DNA of 7,416 nt from NCBI GenBank assembly GCA_937919075.1, contig CALFOF010000012.1, positions 1-7,416 of the forward strand, in the 5' to 3' direction. Each line of letters begins with the position of its first letter. Position 1 is the first letter of the stretch. The stretch is from an uncultured Cyanobium sp. (GTDB lineage: Bacteria; Cyanobacteriota; Cyanobacteriia; PCC-6307; Cyanobiaceae). Of the stretch, positions 1 to 5,269 are shown piece by piece. The notes under the pieces were generated by a model that saw only the letters and a program-made list of their open reading frames with translations, was not told the origin of the DNA and ran no database searches. The translations under genes were made by a program, and so were the position numbers.

Positions 1-36
1 GTGCAGCTCTTCGCCCGCCTTACACGTTTTCTCGTC

Positions 37-1116
37 ATGACCACAACCTCCATCGCCCCCTCCAGGGGCAACCCCTGGGAGTCCTTCAAGGACTGGATCA
101 CGAGCACTGAAAACCGCCTCTACGTGGGCTGGTTCGGCGTGCTGATGATCCCCACCCTGCTGACGGCCACCATCTGCTTTGTGATCGCCTTCGTGGGCTC
201 CCCGCCCGTCGACATCGACGGCATCCGCGAGCCCGTCTCCGGCGGCCTGCTCTACGGCAACAACATCATTACGGCTGCGGTGGTGCCCAGTTCCAACGCC
301 ATCGGCCTGCACTTCTACCCGATCTGGGCCGCCTCCAGCCTCGATGAGTGGCTCTACAACGGTGGCCCCTACCAACTGATCATCTTTCATTTCCTGATCG
401 GCATCTTCTGCTGGATGGGGCGTGAATGGGAGCTGAGCTACCGACTCGGCATGCGCCCCTGGATCGCCGTGGCCTACTCCGCTCCCATGGCCGCCGCCAC
501 TGCCGTGCTGCTGGTGTATTCGATTGGCCAGGGCTCCTTCTCCGATGGCATGCCACTCGGCATCTCCGGCACCTTCAACTTCATGCTGGTGCTGCAGGCC
601 GAGCACAACGTGCTGATGCACCCCTTCCACATGCTGGGTGTGGTGGGCGTGTTCGGCGGGGCACTGTTTTCCGCCATGCACGGCTCGCTGGTCACCAGTT
701 CCCTGGTGCGCGAAACCACCGAAGCGGAAAGCCAGAACCGTGGCTACAGATTCGGGCAGGAGGAGGAGACCTACAACATCGTGGCCGCCCACGGCTACTT
801 CGGTCGCCTGATCTTCCAGTACGCCTCCTTCAACAACAGCCGCAGCCTGCACTTCTTGCTGGCCGCCTGGCCGGTGATCGGCATCTGGTTCGCAGCGCTG
901 GCGGTGGCGAGCTTCTCGTTCAACCTCAACGGCCTCAACTTCAACCACTCCGTGATCGACCACCAGGGCCGGGTGATCAACACCTGGGCCGATGTGCTCA
1001 ACCGCGGCGGATTGGGCATCGAGGCCATGCACGAGCGCAACGTCCACAACTTCCCGCTGGATCTGGCCACCAGCTCCAGCACCGCCGTGGCGCTCAGCGC
1101 CCCAGCGATCGGTTAG
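37..1116 (+). CDS. psbA: Photosystem II D1 protein, low-oxygen D1' variant
   Basis: Reaction-centre core subunit of photosystem II in the thylakoid membrane; with D2 it binds P680, pheophytin, QB and the Mn4CaO5 cluster. The 359 residues align without gaps to standard D1. Seen: TyrZ Y161 and H190; P680 ligand H198; non-heme iron ligands H215 and H272; QB site H252, F255 and S264; cluster ligands D170, E189, H332, E333, D342 and A344. CtpA should cut after A344, removing 15 residues. Position 130 is Glu. Ala80, Leu158 and Ala286 replace Gly, Phe and Thr, which is the recognised D1' signature of copies induced under micro-oxic conditions. Further unusual changes are E98A, Y126W, C144A, P162S, F186L and Y235R. 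The start is the ATG giving MTTT, the standard D1 N-terminus; an in-frame GTG at position 1 would add 12 residues foreign to the family. No Shine-Dalgarno is visible, and the promoter lies outside the window. The 92-nt gap to the heme-protein gene suggests co-transcription. Confidence 0.96.
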   Translation: MTTTSIAPSRGNPWESFKDWITSTENRLYVGWFGVLMIPTLLTATICFVIAFVGSPPVDIDGIREPVSGGLLYGNNIITAAVVPSSNAIGLHFYPIWAASSLDEWLYNGGPYQLIIFHFLIGIFCWMGREWELSYRLGMRPWIAVAYSAPMAAATAVLLVYSIGQGSFSDGMPLGISGTFNFMLVLQAEHNVLMHPFHMLGVVGVFGGALFSAMHGSLVTSSLVRETTEAESQNRGYRFGQEEETYNIVAAHGYFGRLIFQYASFNNSRSLHFLLAAWPVIGIWFAALAVASFSFNLNGLNFNHSVIDHQGRVINTWADVLNRGGLGIEAMHERNVHNFPLDLATSSSTAVALSAPAIG

Positions 1117-1207
1117 TGGGACTTTGACCCCCGCCCAGCCGCGATAACCCCGACCAGCCACAGCAAGGCCCACCTGGCCGCGTTCACCCCCACCCCCGGA
1201 GCTCCCC

Positions 1208-1861
1208 ATGCCCCACCTGCTCTTGCCGCTGCGGCCCCTGGCCCGCTCGGGCTTTGCCGCCATGGCGCTGGGGGTGCTCGCTGCCTTGCTGCTCTATGCC
1301 ACCCCACCGGCTCACGCCAGCCTGGAGCGTTCCCCGGTGGAGCCGGCGGAGCTGGCCAGGGCGGTGACGGAGATGGAGCAGCTCGACCGGATGCGCGTCG
1401 CTCTGGCCTCCAGCCTGGAAGGCCAGAGCGACGTCCCCACCACCTTGACGATGAAAGAGGTGTGCAAGCCGGTGGGGATGAAGGCGATGGCGATCGGCAA
1501 GGAGAACGGCTGGCAGGTGCGCCAGGTGGCCAGCAAGTACCGCAACCCCGACCACGCCCCCAGCAACGGACAGGAGCGGGAGGTGCTTGATCTGTTTCAC
1601 CGCCAGCAGGCGATCACCGGCCTCTGGCAGCCGGCCACCACAGAGCAGGGCACCGGCGTGAACTACTACCGCCGCATCAACGTGGTGCCCAGCTGTATGG
1701 CCTGCCATGGCACAAAAGCCAGCCGCCCCGCCTTCGTGAAGGAGAACTATCCCAGCGACAAAGCCGTCAATTTCAAGGTGGGAGATCTGCGCGGCATGTA
1801 TGCTGTGTTCATCCCTGACAAGCAATCGGCACCTGCCACGCTGGTGAACGTTGCTGATTGA
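1208..1861 (+). CDS. Secreted c-type heme protein, Tll0287-like (DUF3365, PAS-like fold)
   Basis: Probable lumenal or periplasmic monoheme protein of 217 residues. Residues 1-37 form a signal peptide (Arg at 9 and 13, hydrophobic stretch 15-31, cleavage motif AHA before Ser38). One CxxCH heme site is present: C163 and C166 for the thioethers, H167 as axial ligand. The YYRRIN segment just before it and the KEVC segment around C86 match the DUF3365/Tll0287 pattern as I recall it. Tll0287 of Thermosynechococcus has a PAS-like fold with His/Cys heme ligation and a potential near -255 mV. C86 is the only Cys outside the heme site in the mature protein, so it is the natural candidate for the Cys ligand (inference). 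Tll0287 was detected in a strain expressing only psbA2, the D1'-type gene, which fits the position just after psbA here. GGAG at 1198-1201 lies 6 nt before the ATG and supports this start. Likely role: redox or gas sensing, or low-potential electron transfer. Confidence 0.87.
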   Translation: MPHLLLPLRPLARSGFAAMALGVLAALLLYATPPAHASLERSPVEPAELARAVTEMEQLDRMRVALASSLEGQSDVPTTLTMKEVCKPVGMKAMAIGKENGWQVRQVASKYRNPDHAPSNGQEREVLDLFHRQQAITGLWQPATTEQGTGVNYYRRINVVPSCMACHGTKASRPAFVKENYPSDKAVNFKVGDLRGMYAVFIPDKQSAPATLVNVAD

Positions 1862-1869
1862 CCACCACC

Positions 1870-2409
1870 ATGGGGCGCCCGTATCAACCGTCGCTGCTGC
1901 GGCTGCTGCATGGCCTCACGGCATTGCTGGTGATCGGTTGCTGGCTGAGTGGCCTGTTGGTGTACAGCCGCTACGACGGCCGCTGGGGACGGCTTCCCTT
2001 CACGCCTGACGGCAACTGGATCGATCTGCATGGCCAGCTGGGCTGGTTCCTGCTGCCAGTGGGCCTGGCCTTCACCGCCTATGCCCTCACGCTCGGCAAG
2101 GCGCGGCTGCGGCGCGCCACCAACTCCATGGCGCTGGTGGCGCTGGTGGCGCTGGTGCTGGCGGTGGCCACCGGCAAGCTGATGCAGGAAAACTGGCTGC
2201 GTGACGGCGAGTTGCACCACCTGGTGTACGCGCTGCACCTGGTGGCCTGGCTGGTGATCGGCCTGGCGGTGCTGGTGCATGTGGCCGGCAGCCTGCAGCA
2301 GGGGGGCTGGCCGCTGCTGGCGTCGATGTCGAACACGAGCGTGCGGGAGGGGGATCTGCCGGGCGACTGGCCCGGTCAGATCCGCCGATACATGAAACGC
2401 AAACGTTGA
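1870..2409 (+). CDS. Cytochrome b561-type di-heme membrane protein
   Basis: Integral membrane b-type cytochrome of 179 residues with four predicted helices (about 14-32, 53-74, 84-102, 120-142). Four His sit where bacterial CybB-type b561 proteins hold two hemes: H14 in helix 1, H54 at the start of helix 2, and H123 and H137 in helix 4, spaced 14 apart as in CybB. H116 and H117 lie just before helix 4. The C-terminus is basic (MKRKR). Such proteins exchange electrons between a quinone pool and a soluble partner; the secreted heme protein encoded just upstream is the obvious candidate (inference). The ATG lies 8 nt after that gene's stop. An in-frame TTG at 1858 overlaps the stop as TTGA and would add four residues. 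Neither start has a clear Shine-Dalgarno, so translational coupling is likely. This appears to be the last gene of the psbA cluster, closed by a hairpin. Confidence 0.85.
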   Translation: MGRPYQPSLLRLLHGLTALLVIGCWLSGLLVYSRYDGRWGRLPFTPDGNWIDLHGQLGWFLLPVGLAFTAYALTLGKARLRRATNSMALVALVALVLAVATGKLMQENWLRDGELHHLVYALHLVAWLVIGLAVLVHVAGSLQQGGWPLLASMSNTSVREGDLPGDWPGQIRRYMKRKR

Positions 2410-2427
2410 GCCGCTGGACGTGGCTCA
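2407..2427. terminator. Bidirectional hairpin between convergent genes
   Basis: An 8-bp stem (TGAGCCGC at 2407-2414 with GTGGCTCA at 2420-2427, one G-T pair) encloses a 5-nt loop. Its outer ends are the TGA stop of the cytochrome gene (2407-2409) and, on the other strand, the TGA stop of the small convergent gene (2425-2427). No T-run follows on either side, so it may act as a weak terminator or an mRNA 3'-end stabiliser rather than a classical intrinsic terminator. Confidence 0.5.
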
Positions 2428-2796
2428 GAGCGGATCACCGGGCAGGAAGCGCTGGATGAATTGCGCCAGGGGCAGCGGCCGGCAGCGGGCTTGCCAGCTG
2501 GTGCCGCCCGGCAGGCGCCGCCAGCACTGCACCTGCACGCCGGCGGGGTCGCCACCGATCAGCTGTACCTGATAGTGGTAATCGGCATCGGCGGCCTGCT
2601 CGGGAGCTGCCAACGGTTCGGCGCCCGGCTGGGTGCTGAGGAAGGCGGCCAGGAAGGCGGCCATCTCCTGCTGCTCCCGCAACGCCGTGGCAAAGCGCCA
2701 GGCAGCGCCGGTGGGGTAGCCGTCGTGGTGGAGGTAGAGGTGGCGCACCGGGGCGCCGGGAAAACCGGTGAATGAATAAACGGCGCGGGTGGCCAA
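2425..2796 (-). CDS. Conserved hypothetical protein with HHDGYPTGA motif
   Basis: Protein of 123 residues, function unknown. The N-terminus (MATRAVYSF) followed by a YLHHDGYPTGAA segment near residues 21-32 resembles a family of short proteins that I recall from cyanobacteria and some phages, typically with an AVY-F opening and an H-DGYP-GA motif; this is memory, not a search. The rest is a soluble alpha/beta-looking sequence with an Ala-rich helix (about 32-53), a Gln-rich strand region (about 74-87) and a C-terminal FIQRFLPG stretch. No signal peptide or membrane segment is seen. The only start compatible with the frame is TTG; upstream the frame meets a TGA at 2836-2838 with no ATG or GTG between. 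It runs toward the cytochrome gene, with stops 15 nt apart in a shared hairpin, and is divergent from the DUF389 gene. Confidence 0.62.
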   Translation of the reverse strand: MATRAVYSFTGFPGAPVRHLYLHHDGYPTGAAWRFATALREQQEMAAFLAAFLSTQPGAEPLAAPEQAADADYHYQVQLIGGDPAGVQVQCWRRLPGGTSWQARCRPLPLAQFIQRFLPGDPL

Positions 2797-2814
2797 GGCG
2801 GGTAAGCGGCTGCC

Positions 2815-2931
2815 ATGACCAATGCCCTCCTCGTCTCAGAGGTGCTGGTGGAGCTGATGGGTGCTGGGCAGTGGCGGGGCACCGGATCGCGCCCCAAGAT
2901 GAACCCCGAACCGAACAAGCCCTCTCGATGA
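2815..2931 (+). CDS. Possible 38-aa leader ORF overlapping DUF389 start
   Basis: A short frame opens with ATG in the 131-nt divergent gap and closes with TGA inside an ATGA overlap with the DUF389 start codon (ATG 2928, TGA 2929-2931). The peptide begins MTNALLVSEVLVELMG, a stretch reminiscent of a VSxVxVEVL motif common in phage-encoded hypotheticals, followed by a polar basic tail. The DUF389 gene has no Shine-Dalgarno of its own, so read-through coupling would explain its start. No strong ribosome site is seen before this ORF either (AAGCGG at 2804-2809 at best). It may be a chance frame. Confidence 0.28.
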   Translation: MTNALLVSEVLVELMGAGQWRGTGSRPKMNPEPNKPSR

Positions 2932-4067
2932 CGTCCATCACCGCCGCGCCGGAGGAGAGCCGCCTTGTGGCGCTGCGCCAGGAGTTTGAGCAGGACGCCA
3001 GCTTCAATCTGGTGTTTGTGGTGCTCACGGTGGGCGCCAGCTTGATCGCGACCCTGGGCCTGCTGGCCAACAGCCCCGGCGTGGTGATCGGCGCGATGGT
3101 GGTGGCGCCCTGGATCATGCCGCTGCAGGCGATGGCGTTCGAGGTCCTGCGGGGCCGCCTGCCGATGTTTCTGCGGGCGCTGCGCACCCTGCTGCTGGGG
3201 GTGGTGATCTGCGTGCTGCTGGCGATGGCGGTGGGCCGTCTGGTGTCGTTCCCCAGCTTCGGCAGCGAGGTGATGAACCGCACCAGCCCCAACCTGCTGG
3301 ACCTGGGCGTGGCGCTGGTGGCCGGCGCGGTGGCGATGTTCGCCAAGCTCCGCAAAGACGCGATCTCTGCCCTGGCTGGCCTGGCGATCGCCGTGGCCCT
3401 GGTGCCGCCGATGTGTGTGGTGGGAATCCTGCTGGCGTCGTCGTTCTGGGGGCAGGCCTACGGGGCGTTGCTGCTGTTCGCCACCAACCTGCTGGGAATC
3501 ATGGTGGGCGCCATGGTGGCGCTGGGCACCCTGGAGCGGGTGTACCGGCGGCGGTTGTTCCGCAGCCGGCTGGGTCTGACCAGCGTGGCGCTCACCGCTC
3601 TGTTGGTGATTCCACTGGGCAGCAGCTTCTTTCGCCTGTTGAACCAATCACGGCAGGAGACGAAGGCGCAGGAATTGGAGAGGGTGATCGAGCAACAAAT
3701 ACGCAGCGGCACGATCACCCTCGGCAGCGATCCGGCCATTGATCTGGTGGGCCTCTCGATCAATTGGCAGAAGAATCCGCCGGTGATCCGCGCCCGGGTG
3801 CGGGTCACGGACCCCCACCTGCCCACCTCTGCGCAGGTGGCGGGAGTGCAGGCCTTCATCAACAAGAGCCAGGCGCCGCTCCGCTTCCGGCTGGTGGTGC
3901 AACGCACCGCTGTGGATCTGATCGGACCGGAAACTGCCCCCAATCCACCCGAGCTGGAAGTGCTGCCGCCGTCATCACTGACACCCTTGCCACCATTGCC
4001 AACAGCGCCACCGTTGCCGTCGGAGCCTTCATTGCCGCAGCGGGAAGCGGAAGCAGAAGAGGAATGA
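2928..4067 (+). CDS. DUF389 family integral membrane protein
   Basis: Protein of 379 residues in the inner (or thylakoid) membrane; the family has no proven function. A short cytoplasmic N-terminus leads into about seven helices (26-46, 51-68, 85-107, 123-139, 145-170, 178-200, 216-233). The segment ASLIATLGLLANSPGVVIGA with the following MVVAPWIMPLQA (37-68) is the hallmark of DUF389, and the KDA-ALAG-AIAVALVPP region (143-161) also fits. After the last helix there is a soluble domain (235-335), then a Pro-rich stretch (about 335-370) and an acidic end (EAEAEEE). The start is the only ATG before the conserved domain; an upstream in-frame extension would be out of family. No Shine-Dalgarno is visible; the start overlaps a small upstream ORF as ATGA. 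The gene is followed after 4 nt by a second membrane-protein gene, so the two are probably one transcription unit. Confidence 0.88.
   Translation: MTSITAAPEESRLVALRQEFEQDASFNLVFVVLTVGASLIATLGLLANSPGVVIGAMVVAPWIMPLQAMAFEVLRGRLPMFLRALRTLLLGVVICVLLAMAVGRLVSFPSFGSEVMNRTSPNLLDLGVALVAGAVAMFAKLRKDAISALAGLAIAVALVPPMCVVGILLASSFWGQAYGALLLFATNLLGIMVGAMVALGTLERVYRRRLFRSRLGLTSVALTALLVIPLGSSFFRLLNQSRQETKAQELERVIEQQIRSGTITLGSDPAIDLVGLSINWQKNPPVIRARVRVTDPHLPTSAQVAGVQAFINKSQAPLRFRLVVQRTAVDLIGPETAPNPPELEVLPPSSLTPLPPLPTAPPLPSEPSLPQREAEAEEE
3383..3392. repeat. HIP1 palindrome (GGCGATCGCC)
   Basis: A perfect 10-bp copy of the Highly Iterated Palindrome that is over-represented in many cyanobacterial genomes, inside the DUF389 gene. 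It is the only full copy I found in the window. It supports cyanobacterial origin but marks no specific function here. Confidence 0.6.
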
Positions 4068-4071
4068 GGGC

Positions 4072-4920
4072 ATGACTGACACGACCTCCGGGCAGATGGA
4101 GCTTGATGGGGTGCGCGATCCAAAGCTGCGGCGCGTCTGGGCGTTCCTGCGGGTGTGCCTTGTGCTGGGGGGCATCGGTGGCGCCAAGCTGCTGGTGCGC
4201 CAATTGGGGTGGGAGGTGCTGGCCCCCAATCCGCTGTTTCCGGCGCTGGTGGCCTCTGAGGTGGTTCTGCTGGGCTTCCTGCTGAACGGGGTGCTGCTGG
4301 ATTACAAGGAAGGCGAGACGATCCCGGCGGAACTGGCCGCTGCGATGGAATGCCTCGCCAGTGAAGTGCGCGGTGTGCAGGTGCTGCATCCAGAGGCCGG
4401 GATCCGCCCGGCCCTGGCGGCGCTGACGGCCTTCAGTGAGGCTTTGCTGGACTGGATGCGGGATGGCGGCGGTATGACCGTGCTGCTGGACCAGCTCGAT
4501 GCCCTGCAGCAGCTGATTGAGCAGTTGCGCGCCTGGAATCCGGCTACGATGCAAGCCCGCCTGCTGCTTGAACTGGCCACGATCCGCCGCCATATGTATC
4601 GCATCGAGGTGATCCGGGAAACCACCTTTGTGCCGTCGGTGTATGGCATGGCTTATATCGGCACAGGCCTGCTCACAGTTGGGCTGGTGCTCACCGACAT
4701 TGAACCATTCCGTGAATCGATGTTCTTCATCGGCGTGATTTGCTTCCTGCTGATCAAGCTGCTCTACCTGATCACCGATCTCGATAATCCCTTCGCCGTC
4801 GGCGACGAGATGTCTGTTGAGAATGTGTCGCTGATGCCACTGGCGCTGGCGATGCAGCGGTTGCGGGGTGGGCAGGAGGCGTTGGGCAGAACATCGCGCA
4901 GGTTGCTGGCGAAGCCTTAG
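4072..4920 (+). CDS. Four-helix membrane protein, bestrophin/DUF4239-like layout
   Basis: Protein of 282 residues, not firmly recognised. Two hydrophobic helices (about 24-44 and 52-75) are followed by a soluble helical region of about 100 residues, then two more helices (about 188-208 and 214-236). After the last helix comes an ITDLDNPF segment and a basic C-terminus. This 2 + soluble + 2 layout and the conserved DLDNPF box recall bestrophin-like/DUF4239 membrane proteins, but I cannot confirm family membership. The soluble part has a heptad-like Leu pattern (about 139-168, LLDQLDALQQLIEQL region), suggesting oligomerisation. AGAGGA at 4058-4063 lies 8 nt before the ATG, a good ribosome site inside the end of the DUF389 gene; the 4-nt gap indicates co-expression and perhaps a shared membrane complex. 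Confidence 0.72.
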   Translation: MTDTTSGQMELDGVRDPKLRRVWAFLRVCLVLGGIGGAKLLVRQLGWEVLAPNPLFPALVASEVVLLGFLLNGVLLDYKEGETIPAELAAAMECLASEVRGVQVLHPEAGIRPALAALTAFSEALLDWMRDGGGMTVLLDQLDALQQLIEQLRAWNPATMQARLLLELATIRRHMYRIEVIRETTFVPSVYGMAYIGTGLLTVGLVLTDIEPFRESMFFIGVICFLLIKLLYLITDLDNPFAVGDEMSVENVSLMPLALAMQRLRGGQEALGRTSRRLLAKP

Positions 4921-4978
4921 GAGATTTCACCGGTCTTGTCCTGGGCCTTGCCGCCAGAGCCGTGCTGGCTGCGGTCCG

Positions 4979-5269
4979 CTGCATCGGCTCACTCTTCTCC
5001 GGCATGAACGTCTCGATGGTGGTGAACACCACGCCGCCACTGGCACGGTTGAGGAAATCGTTGCGATCGGTGAGCTCCACCAGCGAGAGGGTCTCGGCCT
5101 TGTCGGTCTGCAGCTGGGAGCAGGCGCTCCAGAGCGTGACGCCTTCAGTGGCGGCGTTCCTGAGCTCGTGCAGGCCCAAGGGCAGGCCGTTGAGAAACAC
5201 CACCGAATCGGGGTAACCCCATGGCTCCTCTGGAATGAAGTGATGCTCTACGACGTAGACAACGTTGGC
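4979..5269 (-). pseudogene. hsdR: Remnant of type I restriction HsdR subunit
   Basis: On the minus strand a broken frame matches blocks of the type I restriction enzyme R (motor/nuclease) subunit in order. YPDSVVFLNGLPLGLHELRN (near 5161-5220) corresponds to the nuclease-domain D-vvFvNGLPL--iElKN block, followed by a WSAxxQLQTxKAE match. Directly after come LTDRND and then RASGGVVFTTIETFMPEK (near 4985-5040), which in intact HsdR belong to the helicase part. The segments between these blocks are missing, including the Walker A loop and about 25-30 residues after LTDRND. The frame meets a TGA at 5270-5272 on its 5' side and loses similarity near 4979, so both ends are gone. No HsdM or HsdS is present. 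It cannot encode a working enzyme. It fills the 344-nt space between the intact flanking frames. Confidence 0.75.

Noticed and set aside
1..36. In-frame GTG at position 1 as the psbA start
   Set aside because: It would add 12 residues before the conserved MTTT N-terminus, unlike any D1 I know.
37..1116. D1 as chlorophyll f synthase or rogue (sentinel) D1
   Set aside because: Those forms lack Mn-cluster ligands; here D170, E189, H332, E333, D342 and A344 are all present.
426..1127. Long + strand frame inside psbA
   Set aside because: It overlaps the fully conserved D1 frame and gives Arg/Gly-rich sequence without family features.
1117..1207. Terminator between psbA and the heme-protein gene
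   Set aside because: Only a 4-bp GGCC hairpin near 1167-1180 was seen, without a T-run; too weak to call.
2435..3647. Long open frames on the minus strand opposite the DUF389 gene
   Set aside because: They encode His/Gln/Arg- or Ser/Arg-rich low-complexity sequence without motifs, as expected from antisense frames in GC-rich coding DNA.
4962..5216. 84-codon + strand frame between the membrane gene and the cyclase gene
   Set aside because: It lies opposite the recognisable hsdR remnant and has no recognisable motif.
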